NCBI RefSeq assembly: GCF_900067135.1
Contig: NZ_FJUR01000001.1
Span: forward strand, 2,049,501-2,113,500
Origin: Rhizobium sp. 9140
Lineage (GTDB): Bacteria > Pseudomonadota > Alphaproteobacteria > Rhizobiales > Rhizobiaceae
Direction: 5' to 3'
DNA: 64,000 bases
Numbering within the stretch: the first letter of the stretch is position 1; each line of letters opens with the position of its first letter. The notes beneath the pieces are model-generated. The model did no database searches. It had not been told where the DNA came from and saw only the letters and a list, made by a program, of their open reading frames with translations. This document shows positions 1-8,128 of this stretch, in pieces. Position numbers and translations under genes: made by a program.

Positions 1-497
1 ATGGCGATGACGCCCGCAGGCGTTCCCGTCTCGTCGAGCACAGGAGAATAATCGAGGTTCATCCAGACCTGTTCCGGTACGCCGCGCCGATGCAGCGTCA
101 GTTCCTGATCGCGATAGGCCAGTGTCCCCCCTGCAAGCCCGACTTTCATCACATTGTCGTTGAAATCGGCGATCTCGGCCCAGCCTTCGCGCACCCGGGA
201 ACCCAGAAGCTGCGGGTGACGCTTGCCAGCAAAGCCCGAGTAGGCGTCGTTGTAGATCATGATGCCGTGCTCGCCCCAGAGCATGACGATCGGCACCGGG
301 GACTGAAGAAGGAGGGCGGTCGCGGTGCGAAGGCTTCCTGGCCACGTCTCGACCCGTCCGAGCGGCGTGGCGCTCCAGTCGAATTCGCGGATCAACTGCC
401 GGATCTCTCCGCCTTTTCCCAGGAAGGCGAATGCGTCTTGTGGAGCTTCTGCACCACTTATGGCTCCAGCCCCGTCGGCCCGATTGTTCTCGGCCAT
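1..497 (-). CDS. PAS-domain sensor histidine kinase (probably HWE type), N-terminal fragment
   Basis: The reading frame is open from the window edge back to an ATG at 497, so only the first about 165 residues are present and the C-terminus lies outside. The visible part has the rhizobial sensor start: a short variable tail, then a segment with D-W-S-x-T-P-L-G, then a PAS-like fold with P-I-V-M-L-W-G and I-Y-N-D-A-Y motifs. Proteins beginning this way are usually multi-PAS sensor kinases with an HWE or HisKA_2 kinase module, but the kinase part is not visible, so the kinase call is inference. I chose the ATG at 497 because a G-rich GGTGGTGGGA stretch precedes it. In-frame ATGs at 560 and 590 are alternatives with poorer upstream signals. 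Confidence 0.75.
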   Translation of the reverse strand, partial: MAENNRADGAGAISGAEAPQDAFAFLGKGGEIRQLIREFDWSATPLGRVETWPGSLRTATALLLQSPVPIVMLWGEHGIMIYNDAYSGFAGKRHPQLLGSRVREGWAEIADFNDNVMKVGLAGGTLAYRDQELTLHRRGVPEQVWMNLDYSPVLDETGTPAGVIA

Positions 498-639
498 TCC
501 CACCACCGTTTGTCCGTCCGTCTTTTGGTGAGACGGCGGCAGCACCGGCGCTCGTCTCATTGGTATGACGAAATAGCAATCCGGCGTCATCTGGCAAGAT
601 GCTGTCATGACAACTCTTGGCGCCATCCGGGTGCCATCC

Positions 640-665
640 GGAACAATCGTGTCGATCCAAGTGTT
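640..665 (+). promoter_or_regulatory. Candidate EcfG-type (general stress) promoter
   Basis: GGAAC at 640-644 is followed, after 17 bases, by TGTT at 662-665. The alphaproteobacterial EcfG consensus is GGAAC, 16 to 17 bases, CGTT, so this is one base off in the -10 element. It points at the small genes starting at 721 and 1024, and lies beside a divergent sensor kinase of a type often tied to the stress response. Chance occurrence is quite possible. Confidence 0.3.
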
Positions 666-720
666 GCAGAGGTAACGCAGGCGCGCGTGGTGCGCCGATG
701 CGCGCGGGAGGTTAAAGGTC

Positions 721-999
721 ATGAGCAGCAATGTGGAACCGAGGACATTCGGGCATGGAACGATGGAGGGTAACAGGGACGTCGAGGCCTGCAAGGCAAC
801 ACTTGGCGATGCCTTCCACGCGGTGACGACGAGCGGCGAAGTGAGCATGGGTTCGGCTGCTGGCGCTGAAATCCCGGGCGAACTTCAGGAGTTGATCAAA
901 CAGGCTGAGGCATCAGGCTGGCATCGCGACGTGGCGGAGGAAGCGATCCGTCAATTGGCGCGTGAACTGCTGGGCGCTCGCGGTGCTTCGTTCGACTGA
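721..999 (+). CDS. Hypothetical protein, 92 aa
   Basis: No family is recognised. The ATG at 721 follows GGGAGG about 10 bases upstream, a fair ribosome site. The N-terminal half is nondescript. The C-terminal half, from about residue 43 (an internal Met at 847), is a predicted amphipathic helix rich in Glu, Ala and Leu with paired acidic and basic residues, so the real protein may be only about 50 residues starting at 847. It lies immediately upstream of, and in the same direction as, the DUF4174 gene, with about 24 bases between stop and next start, so the two are likely cotranscribed. Confidence 0.45.
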   Translation: MSSNVEPRTFGHGTMEGNRDVEACKATLGDAFHAVTTSGEVSMGSAAGAEIPGELQELIKQAEASGWHRDVAEEAIRQLARELLGARGASFD

Positions 1000-1023
1000 C
1001 ACGTGAAAGCAAAGGAGACGACC

Positions 1024-1443
1024 ATGCTGAAATCCCTGATGACCGAGATTTTTGGCGTCGGCCCTCATCCGGAAGAAACATCCGGCAACCTGCACGATCT
1101 GCAGTGGGAAAAACGCGTGCTCGTGATCTTCGCGGACCCTGCCGGCTTCAAGTCGGATACCCAGCTTCATGTCCTGATGGGGGACAAGGATGCGCTTCGC
1201 CACCGCGATCTGGCGATCTTTACGGTGGATGGCAACGACGTTCGTCCCGAGTTCGGCTCAGACGTCGTTCCGCAGGCTCATACGTTGCGCAAGGAACTGG
1301 CCTGCGCTCCCGGTACCTTCGCCCTGGTACTGGTGGGCAAGGACGGCCACGTGAAAAGCCGCTTTGACGACGTGGTCGATCCCGATGTGCTTTTCGCCGA
1401 AATCGACAGCATGCCGATGCGGCAGGCCGAAATCCAACGATAG
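1024..1443 (+). CDS. DUF4174 domain-containing protein, 139 aa
   Basis: A small thioredoxin-fold-like protein of the DUF4174 family, whose function is unknown. The visible family pattern is an N-terminal L-x-W-E-K-R-V-L-V-I-F strand, a central variable helix, and a C-terminal F-A-L-V-L-V-G-K-D-G-x-V-K strand pair. The G-K-D-G turn is the best-known mark of this family. An upstream GTG at 1003 is in frame, but AAAGGAG at 1011-1017 sits seven bases before the ATG at 1024, so I use the ATG. There is no obvious signal peptide. It may share a transcript with the 92-residue gene upstream. Confidence 0.75.
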   Translation: MLKSLMTEIFGVGPHPEETSGNLHDLQWEKRVLVIFADPAGFKSDTQLHVLMGDKDALRHRDLAIFTVDGNDVRPEFGSDVVPQAHTLRKELACAPGTFALVLVGKDGHVKSRFDDVVDPDVLFAEIDSMPMRQAEIQR

Positions 1444-1485
1444 CCCGTCCAACCGGCTGCAAAACCCATTTTGACAGGAGACATC

Positions 1486-1644
1486 ATGTCTAACGTGCCT
1501 GATCCCATTCCCACGCCGAACCCCGGCAATCCGCCGATTCCGACACCCATGCCGCCGATCACGGAACCGGAACCCGATCGGCTGCCCGACGAAACGCCGA
1601 ATCCCAATCCAGATGAAAACGACGCACCGCCGCTGTCGGTGTGA
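1486..1644 (+). CDS. Proline-rich small protein, 52 aa
   Basis: A short frame with an excellent ribosome site (AGGAG, six bases before the ATG). Roughly a third of the residues are Pro, mostly as Pro-x or Pro-x-x repeats mixed with Asn, Asp and Glu, giving an acidic extended chain with no predictable fold. It lies 42 bases after the DUF4174 gene on the same strand and is followed by a candidate terminator at 1770. Similar tiny Pro-rich peptides occur in rhizobia, but no function is known to me. It could be a surface, linker or unstructured stress peptide. Confidence 0.6.
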   Translation: MSNVPDPIPTPNPGNPPIPTPMPPITEPEPDRLPDETPNPNPDENDAPPLSV

Positions 1645-1769
1645 GTTTTGTCGGACAGCGTTTGCCTACACGTCGTCGGTCCGACGTCTCAGGTCGGCGA
1701 AAAGCCGGAAGGAACGCGGCAGCAACCACCGGCTGTCGCATTTCTGTGTCTGCGCGAAGCGAGATCCGT

Positions 1770-1804
1770 CCGTCTCATCAGTGCGAAGGGAGAGACGGCT
1801 TTTG
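1770..1804 (+). terminator. Candidate Rho-independent terminator
   Basis: A 7-base stem (CCGTCTC with GAGACGG) encloses a 15-base loop and is followed by CTTTTG. It would end the 721-1644 small-gene transcript. The long loop and short T run make it moderate rather than strong. Confidence 0.4.
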
Positions 1805-2030
1805 ACGTAAGGTGCAAGCGTGCCTTCGTGCGGTTCGTGGCGTAGAGCATGGAAACGATGAGGATATCCCCTGAAGACGATCCTGCAACCGCTTGGACTG
1901 TAAACCCGAGATTTCGCTTCCGGCGTCCATGGAGATCCAGCGCTGCAAGAGGGTTGCCTTTATGCATTTTTTCGCCTTTGTTGTCGCTTTGGCGCCAGCT
2001 TGATGGCGCAAACGGGCAAGGAGATCACCG
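1805..2030. other. Spacer upstream of the opp operon
   Basis: The gap between the proline-rich gene and oppA is 386 bases in all. Besides the hairpin at 1770 it holds a TGGCGC-centred inverted repeat near 1990-2010, just ahead of the oppA ribosome site (AAGGAG). I see no convincing gene and no clear sigma-70 promoter by eye. Confidence 0.4.
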
Positions 2031-3641
2031 ATGACCGCACCCCTGACTGCCGTGACACGACACCTGCGACGCGCTGCCCTGATCAGCTCGCTTTTGCTCG
2101 GTGCAAGCCCTGCGCTTGCCGAGGCCGTACTGAACCGCGGCAATGCCGGCGAGCCACAGACGCTCGATCAGGCCCATACGTCGATCAACATCGAGGCGTT
2201 CATCCTCAAGGACCTTTACGAAGGCCTGACAACACATGATGCCAAGGGCGAGATCGTGCCGGGTGCGGCCGAGAGCTGGACGGTTTCGGACGACGGGACG
2301 GTTTACACCTTCAAGCTGCGTGAAAACGGCAAATGGTCGGACGGATCGCCGGTGACGGCGGAAGACTTCGTCTTCTCGCTGTCGCGCATCGAGGATCCGA
2401 AGACAGCGGCCGGCTATGCCAACATCCTTTACCCCATCAAGAATGCCGAGAAGATTAACAAGAGTGGCCTGGCTCTTGATCAGCTGGGCGTGAAGGCCAT
2501 CGACGCGAAGACGTTGGAGATCACGCTCGAGCGCGCGACGCCTTACTTCCTGGAACTCCTCGCTCATCAGACGGCTCTGCCGGTTTCCAAGGCAAGCTTC
2601 GAGAAGAACGGCACGGACTTCGTCAAGCCGGGCATCATGGTGTCGAACGGCGGCTTCAAGCTGACCGAGCACGTTGCCAACGATCACCTGACGCTGAGCA
2701 AGAACGAGCAACACTGGGACGCCGCCAACATCAAGCTCGACAAGGTCGTTTTCTACCCGCTCGAGGATCAGGCCGCTGCCGTGCGTCGCTACGAGGCGGG
2801 CGAGCTTCATGTGAACTATAATTTCTCCGCCGATCAGATCGCGCGGCTGAAGACCCTGGTCGGCGACGAGGTGCATATCTCGCCGGCGCTCGCCACCTAT
2901 TATTATGTGTTCGACACACGCACCGCACCGATGGACGACGTCCGTGTGCGCCGCGCGCTCTCCATGGGCATTGATCGCGACTTCCTCGCAAAGGAAATCT
3001 ACAGCGGCTCACAGCAGCCGGCCTATGGCTTCGTTCCTCCGGGCCTGCCGGATTATGGTACGCCGTCGGTTGCCGACTTCGCGACGAAGAGCCAGCTCGA
3101 CCGCGAGGACGACGCTCTGGCGCTCCTGAAGGAGGCTGGCTATGGCGAGGGCGGCAAGCCGCTCGACATCGAGATCCGCTACAACACCAACCCCAACCAC
3201 GAGCGGGTCGCGACCGCCGTCGCGGATATGTGGAAGACGGCGTTCAACGCCAAGGTGACGATGGTCAATCTCGACGTCTCCTCGCACTACGCCTACCTTC
3301 AGGAGGGCGGCAAGTTCTCCGTTGCGCGTGCCGGCTGGACGGCAGATTACGGCGATCCGGAAAACTTCCTCGCCATGAACACCACAAGCAACGTCACCTT
3401 CAACTATGCCAAGTGGAGCAATGCCGACTACGACGCGCTGATGGCGAAGTCGAACGACGAGAAGGACCCGGCAGCCCGCGCCAAGCTGCTGCACGAGGCC
3501 GAGACGATCCTCATGCAAGAACAGCCCGTTGCGCCGCTCCTTTACCAGAACGAGCTTTGGCTCGTTTCCAAGAAGGTCAAGGGCTGGGTCGACAACGCCA
3601 ATAACGAACACCCGAGCCGATACCTGAGTATTGCGGAATAA
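2031..3641 (+). CDS. oppA: Oligopeptide ABC transporter, periplasmic substrate-binding protein
   Basis: A periplasmic peptide-binding protein of the SBP_bac_5 (OppA/DppA) family, 536 residues, usual for the family. Residues 1-30 form a signal peptide: a basic start, a hydrophobic core, and an A-L-A cleavage site followed by E-A. The mature protein begins with the family's N-R-G-N-x-x-E-P-x-x-L-D-x pattern and continues with D-L-Y-E-G-L, A-E-S-W-x-V-S-D-D-G and V-R-R-A-L-S. Start ATG at 2031 follows AAGGAG. It heads a complete transporter operon with two permeases and a fused ATPase. Substrate is inferred as oligopeptides; murein peptides or other peptide-like compounds are possible. Confidence 0.93.
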   Translation: MTAPLTAVTRHLRRAALISSLLLGASPALAEAVLNRGNAGEPQTLDQAHTSINIEAFILKDLYEGLTTHDAKGEIVPGAAESWTVSDDGTVYTFKLRENGKWSDGSPVTAEDFVFSLSRIEDPKTAAGYANILYPIKNAEKINKSGLALDQLGVKAIDAKTLEITLERATPYFLELLAHQTALPVSKASFEKNGTDFVKPGIMVSNGGFKLTEHVANDHLTLSKNEQHWDAANIKLDKVVFYPLEDQAAAVRRYEAGELHVNYNFSADQIARLKTLVGDEVHISPALATYYYVFDTRTAPMDDVRVRRALSMGIDRDFLAKEIYSGSQQPAYGFVPPGLPDYGTPSVADFATKSQLDREDDALALLKEAGYGEGGKPLDIEIRYNTNPNHERVATAVADMWKTAFNAKVTMVNLDVSSHYAYLQEGGKFSVARAGWTADYGDPENFLAMNTTSNVTFNYAKWSNADYDALMAKSNDEKDPAARAKLLHEAETILMQEQPVAPLLYQNELWLVSKKVKGWVDNANNEHPSRYLSIAE

Positions 3642-3692
3642 TTGCGCCAGCTTCCCGAGGTGCTCTTTTAGGGAATGCCGACGAAGCCCCGG

Positions 3693-3720
3693 GTCTTCTC
3701 CCCCACAGGCGGGAGAAGAC
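3693..3720. repeat. REP-like perfect palindrome between oppA and oppB
   Basis: Two perfect 10-base arms (GTCTTCTCCC and GGGAGAAGAC) surround an 8-base CCACAGGC loop. GC-rich hairpins of this CTCCC...GGGAG form are a common dispersed intergenic repeat in rhizobia. Placed between the binding-protein gene and the first permease gene, it could stabilise the oppA mRNA end or attenuate read-through, so that the binding protein is made in excess. Confidence 0.7.
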
Positions 3721-3770
3721 TTGCGGTCCGGTTGGTTCCTTCAACCAGATGCCTCCCATCGGAGAAGGCC

Positions 3771-4694
3771 ATGTTATCCTTCGTTTTTCGCCGACTGGCG
3801 AGCGCTGTGCCGACCCTTTTCATCGTCGTCACGATCTCGTTCTTCCTCATGCGCTTTGCCCCTGGCGGCCCATTCAACCTCGAACGGCCGCTCTCGCCAC
3901 AGACCATGGCCAATCTCAACAAAGCCTATGGGCTGGATCTGCCGCTGTGGCAGCAATATCTGCGCTATCTCGGCAACGTCGTGCGCGGCGATTTCGGCCC
4001 GAGCTACATCTACCGCGACAATACGGTCGATCAGCTGATCGGGATGGGGTTGCCCTATTCGATCGAGCTCGGCCTCTGGGCGTTGGGCGTTGCACTGGTG
4101 GGCGGCGTTGCCGCCGGCACATTCGCGGCTCTGCGGCAGAACAGCTTTATTGACGTCGCCATCATGACGCTCTCGACGGTGGGCGTGACGGTGCCGAACT
4201 TCGTCGTCGGCCCCGTGCTGACACTGGTCTTCGCCGTTACCCTGTCCTGGTTGCCGGCCGGTGGCTGGGGCGATGGCTCGCTGCGATACCTGATCCTGCC
4301 GATGATCGCGCTCGCCCTGCCGCAGTTGGCCGTCTTTGCGCGTCTGACGCGCGGCGCCATGATCGAGGCGCTGCACACCGACCACATCCGCACCGCACGC
4401 GCCTACGGCCTGCCGGCGCGAACGGTGGTGGTGACGCATGCGATGCGGGCCGCCATGCTGCCGGTCGTCTCCTATCTCGCGCCCTGCGCCGCAGCCCTTC
4501 TCACCGGATCGGCCGTCATCGAAACGCTGTTCACCATTCCCGGTGTCGGCCGCTTCTTCGTGCTCGGCGCCATCAACCGCGATTACACGCTGGTCATGGG
4601 CACGGTCGTGCTGATCGCGGTCTTCGTCATCGTCTTCAACCTTGTGGTCGATATTCTCTACGGCCTGCTCGATCCGAGGGTTCGCCATGAGTGA
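3771..4694 (+). CDS. oppB: Oligopeptide ABC transporter permease OppB
   Basis: Inner-membrane permease of the binding-protein-dependent (BPD_transp_1) family, 307 residues with about six membrane segments. The N-terminal helix (F-R-R-L-A-S-A-V-P-T-L) and the short periplasmic segment with G-L-D-L-P-L are typical of OppB/DppB. The cytoplasmic EAA loop that docks on the ATPase is visible as R-T-A-R-A-Y-G-L-P. The frame is open further upstream, but the ATG at 3771 directly follows GGAGAAGG, so I place the start there. Its end overlaps the start of oppC by 8 bases. Confidence 0.92.
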   Translation: MLSFVFRRLASAVPTLFIVVTISFFLMRFAPGGPFNLERPLSPQTMANLNKAYGLDLPLWQQYLRYLGNVVRGDFGPSYIYRDNTVDQLIGMGLPYSIELGLWALGVALVGGVAAGTFAALRQNSFIDVAIMTLSTVGVTVPNFVVGPVLTLVFAVTLSWLPAGGWGDGSLRYLILPMIALALPQLAVFARLTRGAMIEALHTDHIRTARAYGLPARTVVVTHAMRAAMLPVVSYLAPCAAALLTGSAVIETLFTIPGVGRFFVLGAINRDYTLVMGTVVLIAVFVIVFNLVVDILYGLLDPRVRHE

Positions 4695-5829
4695 TCTTGC
4701 CCGAATGCCGAACGTACAGCCGGCGGTTCAGCCGGAAGCGGCCAGCCGCAGCCTGTTCCAGCTTGCCGCGATGCGCTTCCGGCGCAACCGCGCGGCCATG
4801 GCCGGCAGCGTCGTGCTGGTACTGGTCGCGCTGTTCTCGTTTGTCGGGCCGCTGTTCATCAGCCACAGCTACGATCAGGTGTTTCCCTCCTACGTCTCGG
4901 TGCCGCCGAGCCTCGAGCCGCGGCCGGGTGCCGACAGCCTGCAGGGCGCGATCTCATCGGCAGCGACGCGGGCGCGCGTCACGCTTCAGGCCTTCGAGGT
5001 CGAGGGGCAGACGTTCACTGCGACCTTCACCTCCGACGCGGCCATCGATCCCCGCACGACCCGCTACATCGACCGCGCCAACGAGTTCGACGACACGACG
5101 GTCACGGAAACGCGGGACGACGGCCGGACGATCGTGGTCGAGGGCCGCGTGTCACGCGAATATTTCCTGTTCGGCACCGATTCGAACGGTCGCGACCTCG
5201 TTGCACGCGTCATGCTGGGCGGCCAGATCTCGCTGGCCGTCGGCCTGCTCGCCAGTCTCGTCTCGCTCGGCATTGGCGTCCTCTACGGGGCGACGTCGGG
5301 CTATCTCGGCGGCAGGGTCGACAACATCATGATGCGCTTCGTCGAGATCCTCTACTCGCTGCCCTTCGTGTTCCTCGTCGTCGTGCTCGTGGTCTTCTTC
5401 GGCCGGTCCTTCATTCTCATCTTCCTCGTCATCGGCGCGGTGGAGTGGCTCGATATGGCGCGAATCGTGCGCGGTCAGACGCTGGCGCTGAAGCGCCGGG
5501 AGTTCGTGGCGGCCGCGCAGGCGCTGGGGCTGACCGACTGGCAGATCATCCGCCGGCACGTGGTCCCCAACACCATCGGCCCGGTCGTCGTTTTCGTCAC
5601 CGTCGTCGTTCCCAAGGTCATCCTGCTCGAAAGCTTCCTCTCCTTCCTCGGCCTCGGCGTGCAGGCGCCGCTGACGAGCTGGGGCGCGCTGATCTCGGAA
5701 GGGGCGAACAACATCCAGTCGGCGCCCTGGTTGCTCATCTTCCCCGCCATCTTCTTCGTCCTCACCCTGTTCTCGCTGAACTTTGTGGGCGACGGGTTGC
5801 GCGACGCACTTGATCCGAGGGACCGCTGA
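4687..5829 (+). CDS. oppC: Oligopeptide ABC transporter permease OppC, with a periplasmic insert
   Basis: Second permease subunit, 380 residues, against about 300 for many OppC/DppC proteins. Residues 1-40 are a cytoplasmic tail, followed by a first membrane helix. The extra length lies between that helix and the F-G-T-D-x-x-G-R-D motif, where about 100 polar residues predicted to face the periplasm are inserted. Five further helices and the EAA loop (A-A-Q-A-L-G-L-T-D) follow. The start at 4687 overlaps the oppB stop, implying coupled translation. Similar inserts are seen in some alphaproteobacterial OppC proteins; their role is unknown to me. Confidence 0.9.
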   Translation: MSDLARMPNVQPAVQPEAASRSLFQLAAMRFRRNRAAMAGSVVLVLVALFSFVGPLFISHSYDQVFPSYVSVPPSLEPRPGADSLQGAISSAATRARVTLQAFEVEGQTFTATFTSDAAIDPRTTRYIDRANEFDDTTVTETRDDGRTIVVEGRVSREYFLFGTDSNGRDLVARVMLGGQISLAVGLLASLVSLGIGVLYGATSGYLGGRVDNIMMRFVEILYSLPFVFLVVVLVVFFGRSFILIFLVIGAVEWLDMARIVRGQTLALKRREFVAAAQALGLTDWQIIRRHVVPNTIGPVVVFVTVVVPKVILLESFLSFLGLGVQAPLTSWGALISEGANNIQSAPWLLIFPAIFFVLTLFSLNFVGDGLRDALDPRDR

Positions 5830-5830
5830 C

Positions 5831-7435
5831 ATGCCGGAACCAAAAGACATCATTCTCGACGTCCGCGATCTCAAGGTGACGTTCGATACGCCGGATGGGC
5901 CGGTCGAGGCGGTCAAGGGGATCGATCTCGACGTGCGCGCCGGCGAAACGCTCGCCGTGGTCGGCGAGAGCGGCTCCGGCAAGAGCCAGACGATGATGGG
6001 CATCATGGGGCTGCTGGCCGCAAACGGCCGGGTGACGGGAAAGGCGTCCTATCGTGGGCAGGACCTGATCGGCCTGCCGATAAAGGCGCTGAATACGGTG
6101 CGCGGCGCGAAGATCACCATGATCTTTCAGGAGCCGATGAGTTCGCTCGATCCGCTCTACACCATCGGCCGGCAGATCTCCGAGCCGATCGTCCACCATC
6201 GCGGCGGCAGCTTCCGGCAGGCGCGGACACGCGTCCTCGAACTGCTCGAACTCGTCGGCATTCCCGACCCGCGGCGGCGCATCGACAGCTATCCGCACGA
6301 ACTCTCCGGCGGGCAGCGTCAGCGCGCCATGATCGCGATGGCGCTCGCCAACGATCCCGACATCCTGATTGCGGACGAGCCGACGACCGCTCTCGATGTG
6401 ACGATCCAGGCACAAATCCTCGATCTCCTCCAGTCGCTGCAGACACGATTCGGCATGGCGGTGGTTCTCATCACCCATGATCTCGCCGTGGTACGTCACG
6501 TCGCCGATCGGGTGGTCGTCATGCGGCGGGGCGAGGTGGTGGAGCAGGGGCTGACGACAGATATCTTCGAGCGCCCGCAGGCCGACTACACGAAGATGCT
6601 GCTGGACGCGGAACCGCGTGGCGAAAAGCCGCCGGTTGAGGCCTCGGCGCCCATCCTCCTCGACGGACAGCGTGTCTCCGTCGATTACGCGACGGGTGGC
6701 GGCCTCTTCTCCAGCCGCTCCGGAACGTTTCGTGCCGTGGACAAGGTCAGCATCCGCCTGCGGGAAGGGCAGACCATCGGCGTCGTGGGCGAATCGGGTT
6801 CGGGAAAATCGACGCTCGGGCGGGCGCTGCTGCAACTCGTTCCCGCTTCCGGCATCATCCGCTTCGACGGGCAGGATATCGCCGGCTTCGACCGAAAGGC
6901 GATGCGCCCGCTCCGGCGGGAGATGCAGCTGGTCTTCCAGGACCCGTTCGGTTCGCTCTCACCACGCCAGACGGTCGGCGAGATCATCACCGAAGGGCTT
7001 TACGTCCACGAACCAGCTCTCAGCCGCGCCGATCGCGACAAGCGCGCCATAGCAGCGCTGAAGGAGGTCGGTCTCGATCCGCAGGCCCGCAACCGCTATC
7101 CGCACGAGTTTTCCGGCGGCCAGCGGCAGCGCATCGCAATCGCCCGGGCCATGATTCTCAAACCGCGCCTCGTCATTCTGGACGAGCCAACCTCGGCGCT
7201 CGATCGCTCGGTGCAGGGACAGGTCATCGACCTCCTGCGGAGCCTTCAGGATGCCCATGGGCTTTCCTACATCTTCATCAGCCACGACCTCGCGGTCATC
7301 AAGGCCATGGCGGACTATGTCATCGTCATGAAGGACGGTGAGATTGTGGAGGAAGGAGAGACCGACGCCCTGTTTGCGGCGCCACGTCAGGCCTATACGC
7401 AAACCCTGCTCAGCGCCGCCTACACGGCGGTGTGA
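5831..7435 (+). CDS. Fused oligopeptide ABC transporter ATPase (OppD-OppF)
   Basis: A single 534-residue chain carrying two ABC ATPase domains, equivalent to OppD plus OppF. Domain 1 has Walker A G-E-S-G-S-G-K-S near residues 45-52, signature L-S-G-G-Q-R-Q-R and Walker B L-I-A-D-E-P. Domain 2 repeats the set, with Walker A near residue 320, F-S-G-G-Q-R-Q-R, and V-I-L-D-E-P. Both have an H-D-L switch region. It drives import through OppB/OppC. ATG at 5831 lies one base after the oppC stop. The YejF/GsiA type of fusion is common in rhizobia, so the exact subfamily is uncertain. Confidence 0.92.
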   Translation: MPEPKDIILDVRDLKVTFDTPDGPVEAVKGIDLDVRAGETLAVVGESGSGKSQTMMGIMGLLAANGRVTGKASYRGQDLIGLPIKALNTVRGAKITMIFQEPMSSLDPLYTIGRQISEPIVHHRGGSFRQARTRVLELLELVGIPDPRRRIDSYPHELSGGQRQRAMIAMALANDPDILIADEPTTALDVTIQAQILDLLQSLQTRFGMAVVLITHDLAVVRHVADRVVVMRRGEVVEQGLTTDIFERPQADYTKMLLDAEPRGEKPPVEASAPILLDGQRVSVDYATGGGLFSSRSGTFRAVDKVSIRLREGQTIGVVGESGSGKSTLGRALLQLVPASGIIRFDGQDIAGFDRKAMRPLRREMQLVFQDPFGSLSPRQTVGEIITEGLYVHEPALSRADRDKRAIAALKEVGLDPQARNRYPHEFSGGQRQRIAIARAMILKPRLVILDEPTSALDRSVQGQVIDLLRSLQDAHGLSYIFISHDLAVIKAMADYVIVMKDGEIVEEGETDALFAAPRQAYTQTLLSAAYTAV

Positions 7436-7531
7436 TGTGACAAGACCGACGCGCATACGCGCGTTCGCGAGCCGTGCACCGATGCCGCGCTCATAACGCC
7501 AAAACAAGAGAGGTAAAAAAGCGGGGAAGAA

Positions 7532-7607
7532 TGGTGGGCGATGACGGACTCGAACCGCCGACATCCTCGGTGTAAACGAGGCGCTCTACCAACTGAGCTA
7601 ATCGCCC
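7532..7607 (-). tRNA. tRNA-Val (anticodon TAC), CCA encoded
   Basis: Read on the minus strand this is a 76-base cloverleaf. The acceptor stem GGGCGAT pairs with ATCGCCC. The D-arm has AGCTCAGTTGGTAGAGC. The anticodon stem CCTCG/CGAGG holds the loop TTTACAC with anticodon TAC. The T-arm contains GGTTCGAGTCC. The discriminator A and a genomically encoded CCA follow. It reads GTA and, by wobble, other valine codons. Confidence 0.97.
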
Positions 7608-7624
7608 GCCGTGTTGGTGGGCGT

Positions 7625-7653
7625 GATGTATTCGGAACTGCTGGAAACCGCAA
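7625..7653 (-). promoter_or_regulatory. Candidate promoter of tRNA-Val
   Basis: On the minus strand TTGCGG (7648-7653) and TACATC (7625-7630) are separated by 17 bases and sit just upstream of the tRNA 5' end at 7607. This fits a vegetative sigma factor promoter with a very short leader. Confidence 0.35.
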
Positions 7654-7948
7654 GGCCGCAGGTGCGGTTTTTCGAACTTTTTTGCCGGCTTGGTCCCGAT
7701 GCGCCTATTTTCAGGGATTCTGCGCGTTTTCACCATGTTGAAGCGCCTGTTTTCGCGTCTCTCTGCCGGTCGTTACGGAGAGAGACCCGTATAGTGGAAA
7801 AGCCGCATCTTTTTCTAAGACTTGGAAAAAGAGAGGTTTTTTGCCGCTAAGCCCTGATTTTCAGGCGTTTGGGAAGGGAGAGGCGAGCAGACACTGACCG
7901 GTTGTCGATAAGAAATTCGCGTTTGTCATGATTTTGTATTTCAACGTG
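7654..7948. other. Spacer between divergent tRNA genes
   Basis: The gap between the two tRNAs is 444 bases. It is A/T-richer than its surroundings and carries several A and T runs near 7800-7850. Apart from the two candidate tRNA promoters at its ends I see no gene. Short frames crossing it run into the tRNA-Val gene. Confidence 0.4.
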
Positions 7949-7949
7949 C

Positions 7950-7978
7950 TTGACACTCCCCGAAACCCCCCGTAAACA
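7950..7978 (+). promoter_or_regulatory. Candidate promoter of tRNA-Asp
   Basis: CTTGACA (the -35 hexamer TTGACA at 7950-7955) is followed by a 17-base spacer and TAAACA at 7973-7978. The CTTGAC form is typical of rhizobial sigma-70 promoters. The tRNA starts about 70 bases downstream, leaving a short 5' leader for processing. Confidence 0.5.
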
Positions 7979-8051
7979 GCCGCTCATCGAACGGCGCAAC
8001 GCTGAACGGTCACGGAAGACGGACTGAAAAGAACGGTTTTCCAAACAATGC

Positions 8052-8128
8052 GCGGGTGTAGCTCAGTTGGTTAGAGTGCCGGCCTGTCACGCCGGAGGTC
8101 GCGGGTTCGAGCCCCGTCACTCGCGCCA
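8052..8128 (+). tRNA. tRNA-Asp (anticodon GTC), CCA encoded
   Basis: A 77-base cloverleaf. The acceptor stem GCGGGTG pairs with CACTCGC with one G-T pair. The D-arm is AGCTCAGTTGGTTAGAGT. The anticodon stem CCGGC/GCCGG holds the loop CTGTCAC with anticodon GTC. The T-arm contains GGTTCGAGCCC. A discriminator G and a genomically encoded CCA complete it. It decodes GAC and GAT. Confidence 0.97.

Noticed and set aside
90..773. A 227-residue rightward frame at the left edge
   Set aside because: It lies opposite the sensor kinase fragment, which has clear PAS motifs; the rightward product is Arg/His-rich and has no ribosome site.
7648..7672. CCGCA/TGCGG hairpin followed by five T's, looking like a rightward terminator
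   Set aside because: No rightward gene ends there, and it overlaps the candidate -35 of tRNA-Val; the short stem is probably chance.
7611..7850. A 79-residue rightward frame between the tRNA genes
   Set aside because: It begins beside the tRNA-Val gene in a promoter region; no ribosome site and unlikely composition.
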